This document shows positions 7,929-14,555 of a stretch of 14,981 bases of DNA, one piece after another. The DNA is taken from positions 1 through 14,981 of the forward strand of contig JAOZRM010000062.1 of the NCBI GenBank assembly GCA_029940175.1, read 5' to 3'. Within the stretch, counting starts at the first letter, position 1; every line of letters begins with the position of its first letter. The notes under the pieces were generated by a model that was not told the DNA's origin, ran no database searches, and saw only the letters and a program-made list of their open reading frames with translations. Both the position numbers and the translations under genes were made by a program. Source of the stretch: Candidatus Sabulitectum sp. GTDB lineage: Bacteria > Fermentibacterota > Fermentibacteria > Fermentibacterales > JCC-6.

Positions 7929-8522
7929 ATGAAAGTATTTGTCATTTCCGTTGTGTTTGTCCTTCTTGTTGTCACAGCATGTGGAAGCAGAGAAGTTACA
8001 AGAACAGATACCGATACAGTTACTGATCTCAGCGGTTACTGGAATGATACTGACGCTCGTATCGTCGCGGATTCTATAGTTGACCAGTGTCTTACCGGGC
8101 GTTGGTTTGATACACGTACCGGCAGAGGAGACGGCAGAGTAGCAGATATTCCTGTTATCGTTGTCGGCGGTGTTCGCAACCAGAGTACTGAGCACATAAA
8201 TGTTGATGTATTCATGTCTGAGATCGAGCGATCTCTTTTGAATTCCGGACGATTCCAGATCGCTGCCGGAGGCCGTGAACGTGACGAGGTTCGTGGTGAA
8301 AGACGTGACCAGACAATCTTTGCATCTCCTGCTACCGCTGCTGAATTCGGCCGTGAGGTCGGGGCAGATTATGTGATGACTGGAACAGTGAACTCAATTG
8401 AGGATCAGGAAGATGGCACAAGAGCTATTTTTTATCAGGTAAATCTCGAACTGATCGATGTTGAAACTGCACTTAAGGTTTGGATGGGATCTACCGAGAT
8501 CAAAAAAGTCATAGAGTGGTAA
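7929..8522 (+). CDS. lpoB: LpoB-family penicillin-binding-protein activator lipoprotein
   Basis: In Enterobacteria LpoB is an outer-membrane lipoprotein that reaches across the periplasm to activate the class A peptidoglycan synthase PBP1b. This 197-residue protein has a lipoprotein signal with lipobox VTAC (Cys at 18). The family blocks are recognisable: SGYWNDTDARIVADSI, a VGGVRNQSTEHINVDVF stretch, IERSLLNSGRF, EFGREVGADYVMTGTVNSI and FYQVNLELIDVETALKVW. The start is supported by AAAGGAG at 7915-7921, 7 nt before ATG. It lacks the long disordered Pro-rich linker typical of enterobacterial LpoB. The next gene starts 1 nt after its stop and is probably a functional partner. No PBP gene is in the window, so the activated enzyme is not known. 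Confidence 0.85.
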   Translation: MKVFVISVVFVLLVVTACGSREVTRTDTDTVTDLSGYWNDTDARIVADSIVDQCLTGRWFDTRTGRGDGRVADIPVIVVGGVRNQSTEHINVDVFMSEIERSLLNSGRFQIAAGGRERDEVRGERRDQTIFASPATAAEFGREVGADYVMTGTVNSIEDQEDGTRAIFYQVNLELIDVETALKVWMGSTEIKKVIEW

Positions 8523-8523
8523 C

Positions 8524-9825
8524 ATGAAGAGCATCCTTGTTCTTACAGGATTTCTTCTAGTCATGTCCTGTGCTGTGGCTTACACAAATACCATGGCACC
8601 TGTGATAAAGGACATGGATCGAGGACATAACTCAGAAGCTATCGCCAGACTGAGAGATGTATTTCCTGACAGTACAGGCAGAGATCGTCTTTTATACCTT
8701 ATGGAGCTTGGGAACCTTGCCAGATACGCAGGTAATCAGAGTATTGCCCAGACAGTTCTCCTTCGTGCAGACAGACTCAGTGATAATCTCAGAGGAACTG
8801 ATATTGGTCAACAGGCTCAATCCATGGTGACCAGCGACCTGGCTCTGGATTTTCGTGGAGCAGATTACGAGAAAGTCTTCATCAATTACTGTCTGGCTTC
8901 CAGCTATGCAGCATCTGGAAATCTTGAGGATGCGGTTGTTGAAGCCCGGCGGGTGAATGAGAAGTTGAAGGAGATCAACACCCACTACGAGAATAATCCG
9001 AACAGATACACCGATGATGCTTTTGTAAGGTACTTCATGGGAGTTTTGTACGAAATGGATGGCGACTACGATGATGCTCTTATAAGTTACAGGCTTGCAC
9101 TTGCCACCTACGACTCTACCTATGTTGACCAGTATGATCTACCCGCTCCCCATCAGCTCAAATCAGATGCCATGCGTCTGGCCAACTACAATGGATTTGA
9201 GAGTCTTCTTTCTACCTTTGAGAATCAGTGGCCCGGCATGAACTGGCAGGGATCAGGACCCACATCTGACATGGGTGAGATAGTAGCAGTGATCGAACTT
9301 GGGAATATTTCAGCAAGAAGAGCCTCGGATTTTACTGTGTACTATGATGACAGACTCTACAGCCTGGCACTTCCGGTAATCCCCGATTTTCCAAGGCGAC
9401 GGGTAACCGGCTCGATCTCAGCTGGAGGAAGATCTTCCAGCATGTTCCTTGTTCAGGATTTGAACGGGATCGCCAGAAAGAATCTTGAAGATGAAGCAGG
9501 CAGAAATGTTGTGCGAGCAGCAGCAAGACTTGCTGTTAAGGCTGGAGTGGCTGAGCTGGGTGAGAACATCACCGATAATCTCACCGATAATGAAGGAGTT
9601 TCGTCCGGGGTAGGACTGATCCTGAGTATTATCGGAGCAGCCACCGAGCAGGCTGATCTCAGGGCGTGGCTTACACTGCCTGCACAGATACAGATGGCTC
9701 GGCTTCAGGTACCTCCAGGAACCTGGCCGGTAAATCTTACGATCAACGGCAGAACTTTTGTTCATGACCCTGTAACCGTACAGGCCGGTGAGATCACACT
9801 GGTTTTTCTGAGAGAGGATATATAG
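8524..9825 (+). CDS. Exported TPR-containing protein, COG3014-like, paired with LpoB
   Basis: The 433-residue protein begins with an export signal. Two readings are possible: a lipoprotein with Cys16 (VMSC, an imperfect lipobox) or ordinary signal-peptidase cleavage after AVA at 19. The first half is helical and repeat-like. Two helix pairs look like TPRs: about 116-150 (CLASSYAASGNLEDAVVEAR) and about 166-197 (RYFMGVLYEMDGDYDDALIS). The second half is mixed and ends in a probable beta domain (PPGTWPVNLTINGR, then FVHDPVTVQAGEITLVF). The length, the repeat layout and the position beside lpoB match my memory of the COG3014 proteins that neighbour LpoB in some proteobacteria. That match is from memory and was not searched. 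Spacing to lpoB is 1 nt, with only a weak ribosome site. Confidence 0.7.
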   Translation: MKSILVLTGFLLVMSCAVAYTNTMAPVIKDMDRGHNSEAIARLRDVFPDSTGRDRLLYLMELGNLARYAGNQSIAQTVLLRADRLSDNLRGTDIGQQAQSMVTSDLALDFRGADYEKVFINYCLASSYAASGNLEDAVVEARRVNEKLKEINTHYENNPNRYTDDAFVRYFMGVLYEMDGDYDDALISYRLALATYDSTYVDQYDLPAPHQLKSDAMRLANYNGFESLLSTFENQWPGMNWQGSGPTSDMGEIVAVIELGNISARRASDFTVYYDDRLYSLALPVIPDFPRRRVTGSISAGGRSSSMFLVQDLNGIARKNLEDEAGRNVVRAAARLAVKAGVAELGENITDNLTDNEGVSSGVGLILSIIGAATEQADLRAWLTLPAQIQMARLQVPPGTWPVNLTINGRTFVHDPVTVQAGEITLVFLREDI

Positions 9826-9830
9826 AACCT

Positions 9831-10472
9831 ATGAACCTGGCTTCCTTTATTGATCACACTCTGCTGAAACCCGACGCAACTGTATCCATGATAGAAAAAC
9901 TCTGCGCAGAGGCTGTGGAGTATAGCTTCTGTTCAGTTTGTGTGAATCCTATCTGGGTTCCCTTTGCAGGTGAGCTTCTTCAGGGGGAATCCCCTCTTGT
10001 CTGTTCCGTTGTTGGTTTTCCTCTGGGCGCAACACCACTTGTTGCGAAAGAGGCGGAATGGGTTGTTTCCAGAGGTGCAGGTGAAGTAGACATGGTTTTA
10101 CCTGTAGGCCTGCTCAGGCAGGGAGATGTCACCGATGTTTTCAGTGCTATTCATGAGGTTGTAACTGCAATTCCGGGAATTCCGGTAAAGGTTATTCTGG
10201 AAACATGTCTTCTTACAGATGAAGAGAAGGTTACTGCATGTTCCATATCAATGGATGCAGGAGCTGCATTTGTAAAAACCAGCACAGGTTTTTCAAATGG
10301 AGGTGCTACCCTTGAAGATGTCAGGCTTATGCGTGAAACAGTGGGGTCTCTTATGGGTGTAAAAGCTTCCGGTGGAATCAGGAATTATGAAACAGCCATT
10401 GCAATGGTGGAGGCTGGAGCATCAAGATTAGGCTCTAGCAGCGGTATAGTGATCGTAAATGGTAATAAGTAA
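9831..10472 (+). CDS. deoC: Deoxyribose-phosphate aldolase
   Basis: It splits 2-deoxyribose 5-phosphate into glyceraldehyde 3-phosphate and acetaldehyde, the last step of deoxynucleoside salvage. The 213 residues carry the class I aldolase set: IDHTLLKPDAT at 7-17, SVCVNP at 35-40, VGFPLGA at 61-67, EVDMVLPVG with D87, the Schiff-base K149 in FVKTSTGF, and K178 in VKASGGIR. The phosphate-binding GASRLGSSSG is near the end. The C-terminus stops soon after GIVIVNGNK, perhaps some residues shorter than many homologues. The stop is only 3 nt before the inverted-repeat element at 10476. The start is 5 nt after the TPR gene with a weak Shine-Dalgarno, so it is probably read from that operon. Confidence 0.96.
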   Translation: MNLASFIDHTLLKPDATVSMIEKLCAEAVEYSFCSVCVNPIWVPFAGELLQGESPLVCSVVGFPLGATPLVAKEAEWVVSRGAGEVDMVLPVGLLRQGDVTDVFSAIHEVVTAIPGIPVKVILETCLLTDEEKVTACSISMDAGAAFVKTSTGFSNGGATLEDVRLMRETVGSLMGVKASGGIRNYETAIAMVEAGASRLGSSSGIVIVNGNK

Positions 10473-10475
10473 ACC

Positions 10476-10487
10476 AGTACCCTGTCA
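10476..10487 (+). repeat. Left terminal inverted repeat of the MITE-like element
   Basis: AGTACCCTGTCA, three bases after the deoC stop codon, exact reverse complement of 10671-10682. Confidence 0.85.
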
Positions 10488-10670
10488 AGCAATAGCTGTC
10501 GCGTCCTGCTGGCTCTCCGTGCTATCGCTCGGGACACCCTCTGTTAGGGCCGAGTGGCTCTCCAGAGCACCAGCTGCGTTACTGGTTCAATTACATAGCG
10601 GTGCTATGCGCATAAACCAGTGCCTTGCCGAAACTCAGGATAGCTGCGCATTACATCGACACTTATTATC

Positions 10671-10682
10671 TGACAGGGTACT
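10671..10682 (-). repeat. Right terminal inverted repeat of the MITE-like element
   Basis: TGACAGGGTACT, exact reverse complement of 10476-10487. It directly abuts the A-tract (T-tract on the minus strand) of the neighbouring terminator. Confidence 0.85.
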
Positions 10683-10731
10683 AGATAAAAAAAAGAGAGT
10701 GGGCAATTGGAGGGGTCGACCAATTGCCCAC
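10683..10731 (-). terminator. Rho-independent terminator of the minus-strand small gene
   Basis: A perfect 12-bp stem (GTGGGCAATTGG at 10699-10710 with CCAATTGCCCAC at 10720-10731) has a 9-nt loop. On the minus strand it is followed by TCTC and eight T residues. On the + strand the A-run comes before the stem and no T-run follows, so it works only for minus-strand transcription. It implies that a real transcript ends here, 61 nt beyond the stop of the 29-codon ORF. Confidence 0.85.
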
Positions 10732-10791
10732 CAGAGAACCCGGATTAGTTGGGTAAAGTCTTTATCCAACCGGACTGATCTGGGAGGGGGT

Positions 10792-10881
10792 TCAGATCGG
10801 CCATGTTATCAGGATAAAAACCGGAAGTACTGCGATCGCCACCGTCAGCATCAACCAGCTCTTGAATCCGGGCTTGTACAT
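10792..10881 (-). CDS. 29-residue hydrophobic peptide, single membrane helix
   Basis: An ATG at 10881 follows GAGAGAGG with 7 nt spacing, an ideal ribosome site. The peptide begins MYKPGFKSWL, a short positively charged head ending in an aromatic anchor. It continues MLTVAIAVLPVFILITWPI, a single membrane-spanning stretch, and stops at TGA (10792-10794). The dedicated terminator downstream supports a real transcription unit. The size and shape resemble small membrane proteins, including type I toxins such as TisB, which is also 29 residues, but no sequence kinship is claimed. A longer ORF in another frame (10745-10963, minus) covers the same DNA but lacks a comparable ribosome site. It is divergent from the helicase gene. 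Confidence 0.55.
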   Translation of the reverse strand: MYKPGFKSWLMLTVAIAVLPVFILITWPI

Positions 10882-10940
10882 TTTGTGTCCTCTCTCTTTT
10901 AAATACTTTTTCTCGAACGCAAATACAGAAAGCAATAACC

Positions 10941-13115
10941 GTGCCACAAAATTCAGACATCACTCTTAATGAGAGTCAACAGGAAGCAGTACAATATAAT
11001 AACGGGCATCTGCTTGTTCTTGCAGGTGCCGGAAGCGGGAAAACCAGGGTACTAACAGCCAAGATTGCTCGTATTATTGACACCGGCATCGCAAAGCCCT
11101 GGCAGATCCTGGCTATGACATTCACCAACAAAGCTGCAGGCGAGATGCGGGAACGAATTTACAGGCAGTTGAATAGTGATGATATCAGACTTCGTATGGG
11201 CACTTTCCACAGCATTTGTGCCTGGATACTTCGCAGGGAAGCACGATCTCTCGGGTTTTCAGAAAATTTCTCCATATATGACGGGGATGATCAGAAAACA
11301 CTTTTAAGAAGAATTCTGAAAACTGTAGAACTTCCGATGAAGGTAACTCCCGGAGCGGTTAAAGGGTACATTTCAAATTCAAAGAATGATCTTGTAACGG
11401 TGGATGAAGCTCTTTCCAGTGCTGCGACTCCTTATCAGGAATCCCTGGCTATTGTTTATCGGGAATACGAAAAAGAGCTTCAAAAATGTGGCGCTTTTGA
11501 TTTCGACGATTTACTGACACAGGTTCTTTCTGCAATGCGTCAAAATAGTGACACGAAAAAACATTACTCAAGTATGTTCACAAGAATTCTCGTTGATGAG
11601 TATCAGGATACGAACAAGGTTCAGAATGAGATCCTTAAAGAATTTACCGGAGAGAGCACAATTGTTACGGTTGTAGGTGATGATGATCAATCCATTTACG
11701 GGTGGCGCGGAGCCCGGGTTGAAAACATTCTGCAGTTCCCGCAGGAGTATCCCGATGTGAAAACTGTCAGACTGGAAACGAACTACCGTTCCACGGGAAA
11801 TATTCTTCAGGCTGCATCTTCTCTGGTGAAACACAATCGAAGCAGACATGGCAAAACACTTCGACCGGTACTTGGTCCTGGTGAAAAAGTACAGGTTCAG
11901 CAGAGTCTTACACCGGACGACGAGGCGCATTTCATACTGTCAGCCGCACGGGATTTAAACAGTGACTCTACACCCTGGAACGAGATTGCTGTTCTCTTCA
12001 GAACAAATGCTCAATCCCGGGCACTTGAAACAATGTGCAGGCGGATGAGAATACCCTACGAAGTTGTGGGCACTGTGCGATTCTTCGAGAGAGCAGAGAT
12101 AAAGGACATTGTTTCCTATCTCAGAGTCATAGTTAACCCCACAGACACTGGCAGCTTCCGAAGGGTTCTAAACAAGCCGACCAGGGGCGTTGGTGCAAAG
12201 GGGCAATTGAATTTCTTCAATTGGGCTGAATTGAATGGTACAGATGTGATCACCACCCTGGAAAAAAGCTGCTCCATCAGTGGTATTGCAAAAAGAGCCC
12301 AGACCATTCTTGAAAAGCTTGGCAGAGATCTTCGATCATGCATGGATGGTGTGAATTCCGGAGATACTGCAAGTGATATTGTAGATCGCGTTATAGATTT
12401 CACCGGTCTTCTTGAACTTTATGGAACCGGTGAGGTTGCAGATGATACGCGGTTGGAGAATATCAGAGAGCTCAGGAGTTATGCCGCAGAATATGATGGC
12501 AGGAATCCAGAGGGAGGGCTACCGGGTTTCCTCTCGGAACAAAGCCTGCTTTCAAGCTCAGATTCGTATTCCGGTGACGAGAAACTGGTTCTCATGACTC
12601 TTCACAGTGCCAAAGGACTGGAGTTTGACTGTGTATTTGTCTCCGGTCTTGAAGAGGGAATGCTTCCTTACATAAGACCACAGGAGTATTCACCCAAGGA
12701 TCTGGAGGAGGAAAGAAGACTGCTTTACGTGGGGATGACTCGAGCAAGAAAGAGGTTGTTTCTTACGTGGTGTACAAACAGACCCCGCCCGGGAAGTTTC
12801 CCAATGGGCCCCAGTAGATTTCTCTCTGAAGTTGCTGACCAGGAGCAACCTGATACCCGCTTGCCCGAACCACCAGCACTGAAGACCTCTGCTTCTCATA
12901 TTGATGCTCCACCGCAGTCTGCGACGTCCTACACCAGAGGGAATCTTGTAAAACATCCCCGTTACGGCAAAGGAGTTGTAGTATCAGCGAAGAGAAGAGG
13001 CAGCGAATGGGAACTGAAGATCAATTTTGGTTTTGATGAACCCAAGACCCTGCTGACCGGTTATGTTCCAATACCTGTATTGAAAGAAAAAGCAGAGCGA
13101 TCAGATCTTGAATAG
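10941..13115 (+). CDS. pcrA: ATP-dependent DNA helicase, PcrA/UvrD type
   Basis: A 3'-5' superfamily 1A helicase of 724 residues for nucleotide-excision repair, rescue of stalled forks and removal of recombinase. All helicase motifs are visible in order: Q motif LNESQQEAV at 9-17, Walker A GAGSGKT at 29-35, MTFTNKAAGEMRERI, GTFHSICAWILR, Walker B DEYQDT at 219-224, VVGDDDQSIYGWRGA, ETNYRST, MTLHSAKGLEFDCVFVSGLE, and LLYVGMTRARKRLF at 594-607. A C-terminal Tudor-like domain is present (NLVKHPRYGKGVVVSAKR), which marks PcrA/UvrD rather than Rep. GTG is the start: the Q motif then lies at the normal distance. The ribosome site is weak (AGAAAG). It is divergent from the minus-strand small gene and 13 nt upstream of tal. 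Confidence 0.95.
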   Translation: MPQNSDITLNESQQEAVQYNNGHLLVLAGAGSGKTRVLTAKIARIIDTGIAKPWQILAMTFTNKAAGEMRERIYRQLNSDDIRLRMGTFHSICAWILRREARSLGFSENFSIYDGDDQKTLLRRILKTVELPMKVTPGAVKGYISNSKNDLVTVDEALSSAATPYQESLAIVYREYEKELQKCGAFDFDDLLTQVLSAMRQNSDTKKHYSSMFTRILVDEYQDTNKVQNEILKEFTGESTIVTVVGDDDQSIYGWRGARVENILQFPQEYPDVKTVRLETNYRSTGNILQAASSLVKHNRSRHGKTLRPVLGPGEKVQVQQSLTPDDEAHFILSAARDLNSDSTPWNEIAVLFRTNAQSRALETMCRRMRIPYEVVGTVRFFERAEIKDIVSYLRVIVNPTDTGSFRRVLNKPTRGVGAKGQLNFFNWAELNGTDVITTLEKSCSISGIAKRAQTILEKLGRDLRSCMDGVNSGDTASDIVDRVIDFTGLLELYGTGEVADDTRLENIRELRSYAAEYDGRNPEGGLPGFLSEQSLLSSSDSYSGDEKLVLMTLHSAKGLEFDCVFVSGLEEGMLPYIRPQEYSPKDLEEERRLLYVGMTRARKRLFLTWCTNRPRPGSFPMGPSRFLSEVADQEQPDTRLPEPPALKTSASHIDAPPQSATSYTRGNLVKHPRYGKGVVVSAKRRGSEWELKINFGFDEPKTLLTGYVPIPVLKEKAERSDLE

Positions 13116-13128
13116 AGGAGGGTAACTT

Positions 13129-13773
13129 ATGGAATTGTACATTGATACGGCGAATGTAAATGAGATACGGGAAATAGCAAATTGGGGAGTTCTTTCTGGA
13201 GTTACCACCAACCCCACTCTTATTGCCCGGGAGGGCAGGGACTTTCTTGAGGTAATACAGGAGATCTGTGAGATAGTTGATGGTCCAGTAAGTGCTGAGG
13301 TTATCAGCGAGGACATGGAGGGAATGATCAAGGAAGGCAGGGAGAAAAAGAACTGGCATGAGAATGTGATAATCAAACTGCCTTGTACCCCTGAAGGAAT
13401 TGGAGCCTGTGCAATTCTGGAGGATGAGGGTATTCCCTGTAATGTTACCCTTGTTTTCAGCGCTGGTCAGGGTTTTCTTGCAGCAAGTGCCGGTGCTACC
13501 TTCGTAAGTCCTTTCGTGGGAAGACTGGATGATGCAGGAAGCGATGGAATGCAGGTAGTGGAAGACCTGGCCGAGATGTTTGAGCTGCACGGATTCCGAA
13601 CGAGAATTATTGCAGCTTCAATCAGAACACCCAATCATCTCGCTGCTGCAGCCCTCGCCGGGGCTCATATTGCTACTGTTCCATATTCTGTGATCAGGAA
13701 ATCAATACTGCACCCACTAACTGACAAAGGCCTTGAATCCTTCAAAAAGGATTGGGAAGCAGCGCAGAAGTAA
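13129..13773 (+). CDS. tal: Transaldolase, short TalC/MipB-type
   Basis: It transfers dihydroxyacetone from sedoheptulose 7-phosphate to glyceraldehyde 3-phosphate in the non-oxidative pentose phosphate pathway. The 214 residues match the short transaldolase/FSA family: GVTTNPTLIAREGRDF at 24-39, Schiff-base K83 in IIKLPCTPEG, NVTLVFSAGQ at 105-114, FVSPFVGRLDD at 125-135, HPLTDKGLE near the end. Two positions separate true transaldolases from fructose-6-phosphate aldolases: E57 (Gln in E. coli FSA) and F129 (Tyr in FSA). Both point to transaldolase. The ATG follows AGGAGGG (13116-13122) by 6 nt. Its stop overlaps the transketolase ATG by one base (TAATG). Confidence 0.95.
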   Translation: MELYIDTANVNEIREIANWGVLSGVTTNPTLIAREGRDFLEVIQEICEIVDGPVSAEVISEDMEGMIKEGREKKNWHENVIIKLPCTPEGIGACAILEDEGIPCNVTLVFSAGQGFLAASAGATFVSPFVGRLDDAGSDGMQVVEDLAEMFELHGFRTRIIAASIRTPNHLAAAALAGAHIATVPYSVIRKSILHPLTDKGLESFKKDWEAAQK

Positions 13774-14555
13774 TGACTTCCTCCAGGGTAATCAGGGAGG
13801 ATATTCTACGGATGATACACAGTGCCGGCAGTGGTCATCCCGGCGGCAGCCTTTCTCTTGTGGAGATACTTCTTCATCTCTACTGGAATGAAATGAACAT
13901 AGATCCTGATAATCCCGGGTGGGAAGACCGCGACAGACTTGTTCTGTCAAAAGGACACGGAGCACCTGCCCTTTATTCGGTTCTAGCAAGGCGGGGCTAT
14001 TTCTCAACTGATAAACTTGATTCTCTTCGAAAGTACGGCTCCGGTCTTGAAGGCCATCCGCACATGCAGAGTCTTCCAGGGCTGGACTGCTCTACAGGAA
14101 GTCTTGGCCAGGGGTTGGGTATTGCCGCAGGGCTTGCGCTGGGACTTTCGATCAGAAAAAGTCCCGCCAGAGTTTTCTGTATTCTGGGCGATGGAGAGCT
14201 TCAGGAGGGCAGCATCTGGGAATCTGCAATGTCAATTCCGAATCTTATGCAAACCAACATAACAGCCATTGTGGATCGCAATCATATTCAACTCGATGAT
14301 AGTGTTGATAAAATCATGCCGATTGAACCCCTTGCGTACAAATGGAGGGCATTCGGCTGGACGGTGGCAGAGTGTGATGGTCATGATCCTGCAGATATTG
14401 AGAGAGCTTTTTCTACCGTTACCGGGAAACCTCTGGTGATTCTTGCCAAGACCATTAAGGGGAAAGGTGTTTCCTTCATGGAACACAAAGCTCTGTGGCA
14501 TGGCAGGGCACCTGACGGAGATCAACTGCAGGAAGCTCTGGAGGAACAGGAATGA
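13773..14555 (+). CDS. tkt: Transketolase, N-terminal (TPP-binding) subunit
   Basis: This is the first half of a split transketolase, which moves two-carbon units between sugar phosphates. Starting at the ATG at 13773 (260 residues), SGHPGG is at 20-25, SKGHG at 59-63, and the thiamine-diphosphate motif GDGELQEG at 139-146 pairs with DRN at 168-170. The tail IKGKGVSFME followed by WHGRAP is the usual end of the N-terminal subunit. A TTG at 13752 would add seven residues inside tal. The ATG is preferred because it gives the TAATG coupling, and homologues extend somewhat further upstream, so the TTG is not excluded. It must pair with the C-terminal subunit, whose ATG overlaps this stop (ATGA). 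Confidence 0.93.
   Translation: MTSSRVIREDILRMIHSAGSGHPGGSLSLVEILLHLYWNEMNIDPDNPGWEDRDRLVLSKGHGAPALYSVLARRGYFSTDKLDSLRKYGSGLEGHPHMQSLPGLDCSTGSLGQGLGIAAGLALGLSIRKSPARVFCILGDGELQEGSIWESAMSIPNLMQTNITAIVDRNHIQLDDSVDKIMPIEPLAYKWRAFGWTVAECDGHDPADIERAFSTVTGKPLVILAKTIKGKGVSFMEHKALWHGRAPDGDQLQEALEEQE

Larger units (their letters stand above)
10476..10682. mobile_element. 207-bp non-coding element with 12-bp perfect terminal inverted repeats (MITE-like)
   Basis: The ends AGTACCCTGTCA (10476-10487) and TGACAGGGTACT (10671-10682) are exact reverse complements. The interior holds further pairing: ACTGGTT (10581-10587) with AACCAGT (10615-10621), enclosing CATAGC-ggt-GCTATG (10594-10608), and CTCGG/CCGAG around CCCT/AGGG. 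TGGCTCTCC occurs twice as a direct repeat. It encodes no convincing protein. This is the architecture of a miniature inverted-repeat transposable element or a large structured repeat. A TA pair lies next to CCCTGTCA at each end inside the repeats, so TA could be the target duplication with shorter 8-bp repeats. The flanks otherwise show no clear duplication. It sits between the deoC stop and the terminator of the opposite-strand unit. No transposase is in the window. Confidence 0.7.
10683..10910 (-). ncRNA. Candidate structured transcript carrying the small ORF and C-rich hairpin loops
   Basis: Read on the minus strand, the unit runs: Shine-Dalgarno, 29-codon ORF, hairpin 1 (6-bp stem GATCTG/CAGATC, 10777-10798), hairpin 2 (9-bp stem with one G-U pair, 10748-10770), terminator. 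On this strand the loop of hairpin 1 is AACCCCCTCC and the terminator loop is TCGACCCCT followed by CC. Both therefore present ACCCC(C)TCC, which is complementary to Shine-Dalgarno-like GGAGGGG. In other bacteria C-rich loops of this kind are used by regulatory RNAs to block ribosome sites. The upstream boundary is approximate. The only promoter-like match seen (TTGTGG, 16 nt, TGTATT on the minus strand, about 10922-10949) is weak and overlaps the helicase start. Confidence 0.45.
10473..10940. other. 468-bp intergenic region between deoC and the helicase
   Basis: The region is fully used by three elements: the inverted-repeat element (10476-10682), a minus-strand terminator and hairpins (10683-10798), and the 29-codon ORF with its ribosome site (to 10896). 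The remaining bases, 10897-10940, must hold the starts of both divergent units. On the + strand, TTGTGT (10883-10888) with TACTTT 15 nt later is a poor promoter match for the helicase. No protein gene, tRNA or known riboswitch is apparent on the + strand. Confidence 0.7.

Noticed and set aside
10476..10682. CRISPR array or insertion sequence with a transposase
   Set aside because: There are no regularly spaced repeats, and no transposase reading frame inside or near the element.
10699..10731. Terminator for deoC on the + strand
   Set aside because: On the + strand the A-run precedes the stem and no T-run follows, so the signal only fits the minus strand.
10459..10902. 147-codon + strand ORF after deoC
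   Set aside because: It overlaps the deoC end, runs through the inverted-repeat element and the minus-strand hairpins, has no ribosome site and its composition looks non-protein.
10745..10963. 72-codon minus-strand ORF covering the small peptide gene in another frame
   Set aside because: It starts inside the helicase gene on the other strand without a ribosome site. The 29-codon frame has an ideal one and a membrane-helix composition. I do not fully exclude it.
13021..13590. 189-codon minus-strand ORF opposite pcrA end and tal
   Set aside because: Antisense shadow of two well-supported genes, crossing their boundary.
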